NCBI GenBank assembly: GCA_964400735.1
Contig: CAYNVQ010000007.1
Coordinates: forward strand, 62,001 to 126,000
Direction: 5' to 3'
Source of the DNA: CAYNVQ01 sp964400735
GTDB taxonomy: Bacteria > Acidobacteriota > Aminicenantia > Aminicenantales > Aminicenantaceae
DNA length: 64,000 nucleotides
The position numbers were made by a program, and so were the translations under genes. Below, piece after piece: positions 1 to 9,123 of this stretch; within the stretch, counting starts at the first letter, position 1; each line of letters begins with the position of its first letter. Under the pieces are notes generated by a model. The model had not been told where the DNA came from. It worked only from the letters and a program-made list of their open reading frames with translations, and searched no databases.

Positions 1-1
1 C

Positions 2-1603
2 CAGGACAAAAAAGAGATCATACCCAAGCGGGGGACGATATTTGACCGGAATATGACCATTTTAGCCCGTAGCGTTCCTGCCTACTCCATTTTTCTGGAT
101 CCGTTGGAAGGGCAATCCCCTTCTCAGCAATGGTCGGCAGCCAAAAAAGTCGGGAACGCGCTGGGATTATCCTGGGACAAATTGAATGCCATCAAAGGAC
201 AGATCGAAAAGCAAGCCACCTTCATCTGGATAGCCCGGAAGATTGAAGAAGGCAAGGCACGACGTATAGAAAAAATGAACCTCAACGGGATCTATCTGGC
301 GGAGGAAAACATAAGATTTTATCCGCAGGGAAAAAGGGCTGCCCATGTGCTGGGCCGAGTCAACATCGACGAAGAAGGGGTCAGCGGGTTGGAATACAAG
401 TACAACGAGGTCCTCCAGGGTAAAAAAGGTGAAGGATTGGTCCTCAGGGATGCCAAAAGACGAAGATACCACTTCGAAACCTTATTGGATCCGGACGATG
501 GGAAGGACCTGATGTTGACTCTGGATGAGACCATCCAGTACATTGCCGAACAAGAGCTCGAAAAGGCCGTGGTTCAAACCCAGTCCCAATGGGGATCCGT
601 CATCGTCTCTGAACCCCGAAGCGGAAATATCTTGGCTATGGCCAATTATCCTACATATGACCTGAATCATCTTCCCAATCCGCCCACAAAACTCGACAGG
701 AACAAAGCGATCCACCATACATTTGATCCGGGATCGACCTTTAAAATTATCACCGTATCCGCAGCTATCGAAAACGACAGTGTTCCCCTGACAGAAACTT
801 TTGATTGCAGCAAAGGCTATGTCGTCTATGCCGGCAACACTTTTTGGGATCATGAACGGATGGGAATTCTATCTTTTCCCCAGGTCATTATCCGCTCTTC
901 AAATGTCGGAACGATCCAAATCGGACAGCTCATAGGGGAAAAGAAACTTTATCGGGCCATTGAACTTTTCGGCTTAGGCCAAAGAACCGGAATAGACCTT
1001 CCAGCCGAGGAACGGGGCCTTCTCAATCCTTTAGACAAATGGACAAAAATTTCGGTGGCCTCCCACTCCATCGGGTATGAAATCTCAGTAACTCCTATCC
1101 AAATGCTCCAGGCACTCAATGTCATCGCCAATCAAGGGATAAAAGTCCCCCCCCGATTGGTAAAAAATATCCATGACCCGGAGTTGGAAACACCGCTCTC
1201 TTCTCTATCTTACAAGAAAGTCATCTCAGAGGAGACAGCCTCCAAAGTCAATGCCATCCTTCGAGATGTGGTATTAGAAGGGACCGGAACGAATGCCCGG
1301 ATTCCCGGCTACACCATTATCGGAAAAACAGGCACGGCCCAAAAATACGACCGTGAGGCAAAAGCCTATCTCAGCTCGGCCCACGTCGCCTCCTTTGTGG
1401 GCTATGTCGAAAAAGAAAGGCCTCTCTTCTCGATAATCGTGGTTATCGACAATCCGAAAGGACATTTCTACGGAGGTCAGGTGGCCGCACCGGTATTCCG
1501 GGAGATCGCCGCAAAAACACTGCGTTATCTTTGCATTCCTCCGGAAAAAGAAATGGGAAAAACTTTGATCGCAGCTCACGAACGGAGACCGAACGACAAA
1601 TGA
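2..1603 (+). CDS. ftsI: Peptidoglycan D,D-transpeptidase FtsI (class B PBP3), 5' truncated by window edge
   Basis: Septal cross-linking transpeptidase acting in the periplasm with FtsW. The frame is open from base 2, and the RGTIFDRN-type motif that normally follows the membrane anchor of class B PBPs is read before the ATG at 53, so the anchor and the true start lie outside the window. Counting from that ATG, the catalytic SxxK serine is at about residue 228 (STFK), the SxN motif is SSN at 282-284, and KTGTA is near 424. The dimerisation region precedes the transpeptidase domain as usual. It is the first visible gene of the dcw operon; its TGA overlaps the murE ATG (ATGA). PBP2 (MrdA) is less likely because of the murE neighbour. 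Confidence 0.93.
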   Translation, partial: QDKKEIIPKRGTIFDRNMTILARSVPAYSIFLDPLEGQSPSQQWSAAKKVGNALGLSWDKLNAIKGQIEKQATFIWIARKIEEGKARRIEKMNLNGIYLAEENIRFYPQGKRAAHVLGRVNIDEEGVSGLEYKYNEVLQGKKGEGLVLRDAKRRRYHFETLLDPDDGKDLMLTLDETIQYIAEQELEKAVVQTQSQWGSVIVSEPRSGNILAMANYPTYDLNHLPNPPTKLDRNKAIHHTFDPGSTFKIITVSAAIENDSVPLTETFDCSKGYVVYAGNTFWDHERMGILSFPQVIIRSSNVGTIQIGQLIGEKKLYRAIELFGLGQRTGIDLPAEERGLLNPLDKWTKISVASHSIGYEISVTPIQMLQALNVIANQGIKVPPRLVKNIHDPELETPLSSLSYKKVISEETASKVNAILRDVVLEGTGTNARIPGYTIIGKTGTAQKYDREAKAYLSSAHVASFVGYVEKERPLFSIIVVIDNPKGHFYGGQVAAPVFREIAAKTLRYLCIPPEKEMGKTLIAAHERRPNDK

Positions 1604-3078
1604 CAATCAAAGATCTGCTCCATGATGTGCCCATCGTAAAATTCAGCGGACAGGGCAACACCCGAGTCTTGGGAATTGCCTATTCATCTCACTCGGTCGA
1701 TTCCGGATACCTTTTCGCTGCCCTAAAAGGGGAGAGGCGGAACGGGTATGATTTCATCCCCGAAGCCATCTCGAAGGGGGCTTCCGCCATCCTGTCGGAA
1801 AGGCTAGCACCGCCAGAGCTCATCACCAATTGGATCCAGGTTCAGGAGACTCGAAAATCTCTGGCGCTCTGCTCGGCCAATTTTTATCACCACCCATCCC
1901 GTCAGCTCAAAGTCATCGGCGTCACAGGAACCAAAGGTAAAACGACCTTCACCTTTCTCCTCGAAAGCATCCTGAAGGTCACAGGTTTTTCCCCTGGAGT
2001 GATAGGGACCATCTCCTATAGAGGCCCCGGACTGTTTCAGAAAGCTGTGAGAACAACACCTGAAGCACCAGACCTGCAGAGGATGATACGGGATATGCTT
2101 CAGAACGATGCCGGGTACTGCTTGATGGAAGTCTCCTCACACTCTCTCGAATTGGACAGGATCATTGGGATCGAGTTCGATGTTGTGGCTTTCACCAACC
2201 TGAGCGGAGAACACTTAGACTATCATCACACCATGGAAAGATATTTCGAAGCGAAAAAAAAGCTCTTTTTTCTCCCCGGCCAAAAAAAAAGAACGGCCGT
2301 GATCAACATGGACGATCCCTGGGGAAAAAAATTGATCGATGAACTTCATATGGGGGCCGTCACCTACGGTCTCAAACCAGAGGCTCTAGTTCAGGCCGAA
2401 GATTATTCTTTTTCGGACAAAGGCGTAGACCTGTTGGTCAAACATCCTGCGGGAAAAATAGAAATTTTCTCACCTCTTCTCGGGAGGCCGAACCTCTACA
2501 ACATCCTGGCCGCGGTCAGCACAGCCTTGGTCCTCAAGATTCCAGAATCAGATATCGCCGACGGGATATCCTCCCTCAAGGGGATTCCAGGAAGATTCGA
2601 AAAAATCGAAAACTCCCTGGGACTCCAGGTCTTCGTGGACTATGCCCATAATGACGATGCTCTTCGCCATCTTTTGGAAACCGCCAGAGAGCTCACCCGG
2701 AAAAGGGTCATTCTCGTTTTCGGAGCCGGAGGAGACAGGGATAAGTCCAAGAGGCCGCGCATGGGAGAAGTGGCCGGCAGACTGTCCGATCACATCATCA
2801 TCACCTCCGATAATCCCCGATCCGAGGAACCGATGGCCATCATCGACGAGATCGAAAGAGGCATGAACAAATCGGGAAACGAACGCTACGAAATCATTCC
2901 TGAACGAAAGGAAGCAATAGAGCGCGCCCTCTCCATCGGACAGCCTGGAGATTACATCCTTGTAGCAGGAAAAGGTCACGAGGATTACCAGATCCTCAAA
3001 GACAGAACGATACATTTCAGCGATGCCGAAGTTATCCGCGAATGGTTGGAAAAAAAAGAGGAGAGACGAGGTGGTTGA
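1600..3078 (+). CDS. murE: UDP-MurNAc-L-Ala-D-Glu:meso-diaminopimelate ligase MurE
   Basis: Cytoplasmic Mur ligase adding the third residue of the peptidoglycan stem peptide, 492 aa. The ATG at 1600 overlaps the ftsI stop (ATGA); an upstream in-frame ATG at 1531 would intrude 70 bp into ftsI and adds no conserved sequence. The ATP-binding loop GVTGTKGKTT lies at about residues 107-116. The amino-acid specificity motif DNPR at 404-407 is the form found in meso-DAP-adding enzymes, so the wall is predicted to be DAP type, as in most Gram-negatives. All three Mur-ligase domains are present at normal length. Confidence 0.96.
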   Translation: MTIKDLLHDVPIVKFSGQGNTRVLGIAYSSHSVDSGYLFAALKGERRNGYDFIPEAISKGASAILSERLAPPELITNWIQVQETRKSLALCSANFYHHPSRQLKVIGVTGTKGKTTFTFLLESILKVTGFSPGVIGTISYRGPGLFQKAVRTTPEAPDLQRMIRDMLQNDAGYCLMEVSSHSLELDRIIGIEFDVVAFTNLSGEHLDYHHTMERYFEAKKKLFFLPGQKKRTAVINMDDPWGKKLIDELHMGAVTYGLKPEALVQAEDYSFSDKGVDLLVKHPAGKIEIFSPLLGRPNLYNILAAVSTALVLKIPESDIADGISSLKGIPGRFEKIENSLGLQVFVDYAHNDDALRHLLETARELTRKRVILVFGAGGDRDKSKRPRMGEVAGRLSDHIIITSDNPRSEEPMAIIDEIERGMNKSGNERYEIIPERKEAIERALSIGQPGDYILVAGKGHEDYQILKDRTIHFSDAEVIREWLEKKEERRGG

Positions 3079-4453
3079 GCTCAATGCCGTGGAGGTGGCG
3101 GAATTGACCGAAGGAAAAATCATTCAGGGTTCGTCATCCGTACGGTTTCATACCTACAACATCGATTCCCGGCTGACCCAGCCAGGAGAACTTTTTTTTG
3201 CCTTGGTGGCCCAGAGAAACGGTCACGACTTCTTGCCCGATGCCGCCAGAAAGGGAGCTTCCGGAGCTGTAATATCCCAGAATATCCTTCCTCCCAATCA
3301 GTCCATCGCCCTGATTCAAGTCAACAGCACTCTTCTGGCCCTTCAGATAATGGCCCAGAAGTTGATCGCTAAGCACCCAGCAACGGTAATAGGAGTAACC
3401 GGTAGTATCGGAAAAACCACGACCAAAGAATTCACGGCAGCTCTTCTGTCCGGCCATTACAACGTGCTCAAATCCGAAGGAAACTTCAATAACCATATCG
3501 GTCTTCCCCTCTCCATCCTGAGACTTCAGGAAACCGACGAGGTCATCGTTCTGGAAATGGGGATGAGCCATCCCGGGGAAATCACGGGCCTCGCCCAGAT
3601 CGCTCCACCAGACATTGCTGTGATCACCAACATCCATCCCGTGCACCTTGAATTTTTCGCAGATTTGGAAGGAATCGCGGAGGCAAAAAAGGAAATTCTG
3701 GTGGGGATGAAAAAAACCGGAACGGCCATCCTCAACGGCGACGATCCCACTATCCAAAAGATCTCCGACGACTGGCAGGGAACGAAAATATTATTTGGCC
3801 TTTCCGCTAAGAACGACATACGGGCCCAGAATATTCGAAGAATTGGGTACAGGGGCATCTCCTTTGACCTTCATTATGGCCAACAAAAAGAGGAAATATT
3901 TATCCCTTATCTGTACAAAAGCTTCCTTTCAAATTTCCTTGCCGCGTCGGCCACCGCCTTCTCTCTCTCCATCCCTCTCGAACACCTAAAGGCTCAAGCC
4001 GGCGCCCTTAAACCCTTTCCGATGAGAGGAGAGGTGCTCCGGCTCGAAAACGATATTATCCTGGTCGACGATTCCTATAACTCAAACCCCGTAGCCTTGG
4101 AATCGGCCCTGAAAGGCCTGGCGCAGCTGGAGGCTCCAAGAAAAGTGGCTATTTTGGGCGACATGCTGGAATTGGGGAAAAAAGAGGTCGAGTACCATCG
4201 GCAGGCCGGTAAGCAGGTTAAAGAAAATGAATGGAATTTGCTCATCACTGTCGGTCCTCTCAGCCGACACATGGGAGAAGCCGCACATCTAGCCGGGATG
4301 GAGAAAGAACAGATAATCTCGTTCGCCGATGCAGAAGAGGCGGCCACCCAGGTGGCCCCTTTGCTCCAGAAAGGGGACTTGGTGCTGGTCAAGGGATCAA
4401 GAGGAATGAAGACAGATAAAATCGTTGAAAGGCTGAAGGGGAAAGGAACCTGA
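3071..4453 (+). CDS. murF: UDP-MurNAc-tripeptide:D-Ala-D-Ala ligase MurF
   Basis: Adds the D-Ala-D-Ala dipeptide to the UDP-MurNAc tripeptide in the cytoplasm; 460 aa. I place the start at the GTG at 3071, which follows a GAGGAGAGACGAG purine stretch and overlaps the last 8 bases of murE; the frame extends to an ATG at 3023, but those extra residues are encoded by the murE 3' end. The ATP loop GVTGSIGKTTT is at about 108-118. The middle domain has the Mur-ligase EMGMSHPGEI segment and the C-terminal domain ends normally. Only one base separates its stop from the mraY ATG. Confidence 0.95.
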   Translation: MVELNAVEVAELTEGKIIQGSSSVRFHTYNIDSRLTQPGELFFALVAQRNGHDFLPDAARKGASGAVISQNILPPNQSIALIQVNSTLLALQIMAQKLIAKHPATVIGVTGSIGKTTTKEFTAALLSGHYNVLKSEGNFNNHIGLPLSILRLQETDEVIVLEMGMSHPGEITGLAQIAPPDIAVITNIHPVHLEFFADLEGIAEAKKEILVGMKKTGTAILNGDDPTIQKISDDWQGTKILFGLSAKNDIRAQNIRRIGYRGISFDLHYGQQKEEIFIPYLYKSFLSNFLAASATAFSLSIPLEHLKAQAGALKPFPMRGEVLRLENDIILVDDSYNSNPVALESALKGLAQLEAPRKVAILGDMLELGKKEVEYHRQAGKQVKENEWNLLITVGPLSRHMGEAAHLAGMEKEQIISFADAEEAATQVAPLLQKGDLVLVKGSRGMKTDKIVERLKGKGT

Positions 4454-4454
4454 C

Positions 4455-5543
4455 ATGCTGTACTGGCTCTTGGCACCGCTGAAAGAACATTCCATCCTGT
4501 TCAATCCTTTCGGGTATTTCACGGTAAGAACCGCCCTGGCAGGGATAACGGCCTTGCTTTTATCCTTTATGCTCGGGCCTTGGGTGATCAAGATGCTGAA
4601 GAAATACCAGATGGGAGAAGAGATCAGCCCATACGGCCCGAAAAGCCATCAGAACAAAAGAGGCACCCCTTCCATGGGCGGGATCCTGATCATCGGATCG
4701 ACCCTCATTCCTACCCTTCTGTGGGCGGATCTGAGCAATACTCATGTCCTTTTGGCCATGGGTACCATGGCCCTGTTCGGGATTCTCGGCTTCTGGGATG
4801 ACTACCTTAAGATCAAAAAGCACAAATCGAGAGGATTGGTCATCCGTCACAAGTTGATCTTTCAAATACTGCTTGCCGGTATCATCGGCTTTGTCCTCGT
4901 GTATCTCGGGCTTCACGGCAAGTTCGACCTTCACCTGAGTTTTCCCTTTTTCAAGAAATGGGTTCCCTATTTGGGCTGGTTCTACCTGCCCTGGATCATG
5001 CTCATTCTCGTCAGTTCCTCAAACTCTGTCAACCTGGCCGACGGATTGGACGGGCTGGCGATCGGGCTGACCCTTATCAGCGCCAGCGCTTTCACGGCTC
5101 TTTCCTACTTCGCCGGCCGCGCTGATTGGTCCGGATATCTGAATATTCCCTATGTGCCGCAGGCGGCGGAGCTCACTATTTTTGTAGGAGCTTTATCAGG
5201 CGCCTGCCTTGGCTTTCTCTGGTTCAATAGCCATCCGGCCCAAGTCTTCATGGGCGATGTGGGCGCCCTGGCCTTGGGGGGGAGCATCGGTGCCATCGCT
5301 ATTATGATCAAGCAGGAGTTTCTCCTTTTTATGGTAGCCGGCGTTTTCATCCTGGAAGCCCTCTCTGTCCTCCTCCAGGTCTCCTATTTCAGGTTAACCG
5401 GTGGAAAAAGGATCCTCAGAATGGCGCCTCTCCACCATCACTTCGAGCTTCTGGGATGGTCGGAGGAGAAAATCGTGGTCCGCTTCTGGATCCTGGGTAT
5501 TATATTCACCCTTTTCAGTTTGACCACACTGAAACTGAGATAA
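4455..5543 (+). CDS. mraY: Phospho-N-acetylmuramoyl-pentapeptide transferase MraY
   Basis: Integral membrane enzyme forming lipid I from UDP-MurNAc-pentapeptide and undecaprenyl phosphate; 362 aa, the usual size for the Gram-negative form. About ten hydrophobic segments are visible. Catalytic and substrate motifs are present: the DDYLK acidic pair, NLADGLDGLA, and the HHHFELLGW signature near the C-terminus. It starts at an ATG one base after the murF stop and is followed one base later by murD, so translation is likely coupled along the operon. Confidence 0.96.
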   Translation: MLYWLLAPLKEHSILFNPFGYFTVRTALAGITALLLSFMLGPWVIKMLKKYQMGEEISPYGPKSHQNKRGTPSMGGILIIGSTLIPTLLWADLSNTHVLLAMGTMALFGILGFWDDYLKIKKHKSRGLVIRHKLIFQILLAGIIGFVLVYLGLHGKFDLHLSFPFFKKWVPYLGWFYLPWIMLILVSSSNSVNLADGLDGLAIGLTLISASAFTALSYFAGRADWSGYLNIPYVPQAAELTIFVGALSGACLGFLWFNSHPAQVFMGDVGALALGGSIGAIAIMIKQEFLLFMVAGVFILEALSVLLQVSYFRLTGGKRILRMAPLHHHFELLGWSEEKIVVRFWILGIIFTLFSLTTLKLR

Positions 5544-5544
5544 A

Positions 5545-6912
5545 ATGGAATTAAAAGGAAAAAAGGTACTCGTCGTCGGTTTGGGAAAAACGGGAGAAGC
5601 CGTCTGCTCGTTTCTTCTCCAGCAGGGTGCCCGGGTCAAGGTCAGTGAAAAAGTCGTCTTCGAGAGACTCGCTAAAAAAGCGGATAAATGGCGGAAAAAA
5701 GGCGCCATCATCGAAGCCGGAGGTCACCGCTTAAAATCTTTCTTAGAGGCCGAATTGATCGTCCTCAGCCCGGGGATTCCCTACCTTCCCGAAATCGAAG
5801 CGGCCAAGCGAGAAGGCAGAGAAATAATTTCGGAGATCGAACTGGCCTTCAGGTTTTTAAGGGGGAAGATTATCGGGATAACCGGAACCAACGGCAAATC
5901 GACCACCGCAACGCTCACCCATAAAATCCTGAAAGATGGCGGTCTCCGCAGCCATCTTGTCGGAAACATCGGAGATCCTTTGATCCGATTCGTGACGAAA
6001 AGCCGGCCGGACGACATATTCGTGACCGAGCTGTCCAGTTTTCAACTGAGATATATCGAACGATTCCGGGCAAACGTTTCTGTCTTTTTGAACATTTCCC
6101 CGGATCATCTCGACTGGCACACAAGTTTTGATGATTATTTCGACTCCAAAAAGAACCTTATCCTTCGCCAAAAAAAAGGCGACTTCGCTATCCTGAACAG
6201 GGATGATCCCCGGATATGGGCCTTGAGAAAAGACGGAAATTCCGAGCTGTTCGCCTTCAGCCAGAGGGGCAAGGTTTCCCGGGGCTGCTGGCTCGATGGA
6301 AATTGGCTCTTATTGATCGATCGACGCCAGGAAAAACTGATTAAACTCGATGAAATTCCTCTTCATGGAATACATAACCGCGAAAACATCATGGCAGCCG
6401 CCTTGGTGGGCCATGTTTTAGGAATCCCCGTTTCTTCCATAAAAAAATCCATCAAAGCCTTCCGAGGGCTCGAGCACCGGTTGGAAAAAGTCCTCGATAT
6501 CGAGGGGGTGGTATTTTACAACGACTCAAAGGCCACAAATGTCGATGCCTCCCTTAAATCCATCCAGAGTTTTTCTGACCCCATCGTTCTTCTACTCGGC
6601 GGTAGGGATAAAGGAGGTGACTTCGATCTGCTCAGGAAGCCCGTTAAGCAAAAAGTGAAGACCATCATCCTTATCGGAGAGGCCGCTGACAAGATAGCCA
6701 AATCATTGAATGGAACCGTTCCTCTCGAAAAAGCATCCGATCTGAAGGAAGCCGTGCGTCTCGCCTATTCGGCAGCCGTTCCCGGCGAAATCGTCCTTCT
6801 GGCACCGGCGTGTACGAGCTTCGACATGTTCAATAATTTCGAGGAGCGAGGAAAAATTTTCAAGAAAGAAGTCCGTGCTTTACAAAAAAGGGTGGAAAGA
6901 GAAAAGGAATAG
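5545..6912 (+). CDS. murD: UDP-MurNAc-L-alanine:D-glutamate ligase MurD
   Basis: Cytoplasmic Mur ligase adding D-glutamate, 455 aa. The N-terminal Rossmann segment VLVVGLGKTGEA is typical of MurD, the ATP loop GITGTNGKST is at 111-120, and the central domain carries the family SSFQL and NISPDHLDWH segments. The C-terminal domain has GGRDKGGDF and LLAPACTSFDMF, both characteristic of MurD. The ATG lies one base after the mraY stop. No anomalies seen. Confidence 0.96.
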   Translation: MELKGKKVLVVGLGKTGEAVCSFLLQQGARVKVSEKVVFERLAKKADKWRKKGAIIEAGGHRLKSFLEAELIVLSPGIPYLPEIEAAKREGREIISEIELAFRFLRGKIIGITGTNGKSTTATLTHKILKDGGLRSHLVGNIGDPLIRFVTKSRPDDIFVTELSSFQLRYIERFRANVSVFLNISPDHLDWHTSFDDYFDSKKNLILRQKKGDFAILNRDDPRIWALRKDGNSELFAFSQRGKVSRGCWLDGNWLLLIDRRQEKLIKLDEIPLHGIHNRENIMAAALVGHVLGIPVSSIKKSIKAFRGLEHRLEKVLDIEGVVFYNDSKATNVDASLKSIQSFSDPIVLLLGGRDKGGDFDLLRKPVKQKVKTIILIGEAADKIAKSLNGTVPLEKASDLKEAVRLAYSAAVPGEIVLLAPACTSFDMFNNFEERGKIFKKEVRALQKRVEREKE

Positions 6913-6916
6913 AAGA

Positions 6917-8029
6917 ATGGAAATTTTCAGACCTCTTGGTTTCGATAAGCCGCTCTTCTTTGCCACCCTCGCTCTACTCTGTATCGGGCTGATTATGGTC
7001 TTCAGTTCCTCCGGGGTTATGTCCAAAGACAAATTCGACCACCCTTTTTATTTCTTCATCCATCAGATCATTGGTGCCCTTCTGGGGCTTTTCCTTATCG
7101 TGGGGCTGCTTTGGGTCAGGAAATCCTTTTACCAAAACGCCAGCTTTATCTACGCTCTCGTCCTCTTGTCTTTATTCATGCTGGCAGTAAGCCTAGTCAT
7201 GCCGGCAGTAAGCAAAACCAATCGCTGGATCCAACTGATCGGATTGCGTTTCCAGCCTTCAGAGCTGGCCAAAATCAGTCTGATTCTCTTCCTTGCTTTC
7301 ACCTTCGACCGAAAAAAAGAAAAACTGGATGAGTTCCGAACTTTGGTCTTTCCGCTGGTCGTCCTGTTATCCTTTGTCTTGATGATCATCAAGGAGCCTG
7401 ACTACGGAACCGCCCTGCTCATTTTTGTCATTTCGGCCATGATGATGTTTATGGCCGGGGTGAAAATCAAGCATTTTCTTGTCATGATTGCAGGCTCCCT
7501 GGGCCTTTTCGGGTTTTATCTTTTCCAGGCCAGCTACCGCCTCGACAGGGTCCTTGCCCTTCTCTCTCCGACCAACGACCCCCAGGGCAAAGGTTTCCAG
7601 ATCATTCAGTCAAAGCTGGCCGTCGGATCCGGCGGACTTTTTGGAGTCAATATCGGGCAGAGTTCCCAGAAACTCTTTTTCCTTCCTTGTGCACACACGG
7701 ATTATATCTATGCCATCGTGGGAGAAGAATTGGGTCTTATCGGAACGGTTGTGATCCTCCTCCTCTTTTTAGTCATACTCTGGCGGGGTCTGCTCATTTC
7801 CTGGCGGGCCCCTAATTTCTTCAGCCAGATGGCTGCCGCCGGATTGACATTGGCCATTATGCTTCAGGCCATGCTGAATATAAGCATCGTCCTCGGACTG
7901 GGGCCCCCGACAGGATTTCCCCTTCCTTTGATCAGCTATGGAAGATCCTCTCTCGTCTGCACACTGTTCAGTATCGGCATCCTGCTCCATATCTCCCAAA
8001 GAAAAGTTCCATCGAGAGGAAAGAGATGA
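6917..8029 (+). CDS. ftsW: Lipid II polymerase / division protein FtsW (SEDS family)
   Basis: SEDS-family glycosyltransferase that polymerises lipid II at the septum together with FtsI; 370 aa with about ten membrane segments. Start chosen at the ATG at 6917, four bases after the murD stop and behind a GGAATAG purine run; an in-frame ATG at 6875 lies inside murD. Family sequences seen include FSSSGVM near the N-terminus, the RWIQL and FQPSELAK segment, and the C-terminal GPPTGFPLPLISYGRSS signature. RodA is the alternative member of the family, but the dcw position favours FtsW. The stop overlaps the murG ATG (ATGA). Confidence 0.94.
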   Translation: MEIFRPLGFDKPLFFATLALLCIGLIMVFSSSGVMSKDKFDHPFYFFIHQIIGALLGLFLIVGLLWVRKSFYQNASFIYALVLLSLFMLAVSLVMPAVSKTNRWIQLIGLRFQPSELAKISLILFLAFTFDRKKEKLDEFRTLVFPLVVLLSFVLMIIKEPDYGTALLIFVISAMMMFMAGVKIKHFLVMIAGSLGLFGFYLFQASYRLDRVLALLSPTNDPQGKGFQIIQSKLAVGSGGLFGVNIGQSSQKLFFLPCAHTDYIYAIVGEELGLIGTVVILLLFLVILWRGLLISWRAPNFFSQMAAAGLTLAIMLQAMLNISIVLGLGPPTGFPLPLISYGRSSLVCTLFSIGILLHISQRKVPSRGKR

Positions 8030-9123
8030 AAGGAAGGAGGATCATCATCAGCGGAGGGGGGACGGCCGGACACATCCATCCTGCCCTCGCTGTGGGGAAG
8101 AAACTGAAGGAAAGGGATCCGAAGATCGCCCTGACATTTGTCGGAAGCACAAGAAGTTTGGAAAAGCAGATCATGGCCCATTACAATGCCCATTTTATCC
8201 CGTTAAAGATTGAGGGGATCAAGGGGAAGGGGCTCAAGACACTCCAATCCCTCCTGCTCCTCCCCTTGGCCTTCCTCAAATCCTTAACCGTTCTGCTCCG
8301 TCTGAAGCCCCATCTTGTCCTGGGGGTCGGGGGATACAGTTCCGGGCCGGTCGTTCTCCTTGCCTCCTGGCTGAAAATTCCCACTTTGATTCTGGAACAG
8401 AATCTCCGCCCAGGCCTCACCAATAGGCTACTTCGACGCTGGGCGGCTAAAGCCGTGGTCTCCTTCGAGGACTCACTTCCTTACTTCGGCGATAAAGGGG
8501 TGTATATCGGGAATCCAGTCAGAGAAGAATTTTATGCTATTACGCCCAAAGAAAGAAACAGCCATCTGACCCTCTTGATATTCGGAGGGAGCCAAGGTTC
8601 TTATTTTCTCAACCAGGGGATAGTGAGTTCCCTTCCCCTTTTGAAAAATAAGAAGGATCGATTGAAAATCTTTCACCAAACAGGAGCGAAGGACCTGGAA
8701 TGGGTGAGAGAAAGTTACAGAAAAGAAGGCTTCGAGGATGCTTTCGTCGCCGCCTATTTCCTCAATATGGTGGAATATTTCCAGAAGTCCGACCTGATTA
8801 TCAGCCGGGCAGGAGCTTCGACCATTGCAGAGCTCATCGCCGCCCAAAAAGCTTCCCTGCTGATTCCCTTCGCTCAGGCAACCGACGACCATCAGGTTCT
8901 GAACGCCAGGGAACTGGAAAAGGTGAGCGGAGCCGAAGTGATGATCGAAGACCAATTCAGCCGGGAAGCCTTTGCCGAAAAAATATTCGGTTTTTTAGAC
9001 CATATAGAGAAGATCGACAGAATGGAGAAAAATCTAGCCCCGCTCAAAAATAAAGATGTGTCGGACAGGATAGCCGACCTTTGTATCCAACTCATGGCAA
9101 AAGAACACCAGGAGGACAATTAG
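8026..9123 (+). CDS. murG: Lipid I GlcNAc transferase MurG
   Basis: Peripheral membrane GT-B glycosyltransferase converting lipid I to lipid II on the cytoplasmic face; 365 aa. The glycine-rich donor/acceptor loop GGGTAGHIHP is at 10-19, a second G loop FGGSQGS occurs mid-protein, and the UDP-GlcNAc-binding SRAGASTIAEL segment is present in the C-terminal half. ATGA overlap with ftsW at the start; the TAG stop shares its G with the GTG start of murC. Confidence 0.95.
   Translation: MKGRRIIISGGGTAGHIHPALAVGKKLKERDPKIALTFVGSTRSLEKQIMAHYNAHFIPLKIEGIKGKGLKTLQSLLLLPLAFLKSLTVLLRLKPHLVLGVGGYSSGPVVLLASWLKIPTLILEQNLRPGLTNRLLRRWAAKAVVSFEDSLPYFGDKGVYIGNPVREEFYAITPKERNSHLTLLIFGGSQGSYFLNQGIVSSLPLLKNKKDRLKIFHQTGAKDLEWVRESYRKEGFEDAFVAAYFLNMVEYFQKSDLIISRAGASTIAELIAAQKASLLIPFAQATDDHQVLNARELEKVSGAEVMIEDQFSREAFAEKIFGFLDHIEKIDRMEKNLAPLKNKDVSDRIADLCIQLMAKEHQEDN

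Noticed and set aside
2548..3123. Long open frame antisense to murE
   Set aside because: No family features, no ribosome site, and the plus-strand frame is a complete MurE; the same applies to the many antisense frames across the dcw genes and the 15-30 kb region.
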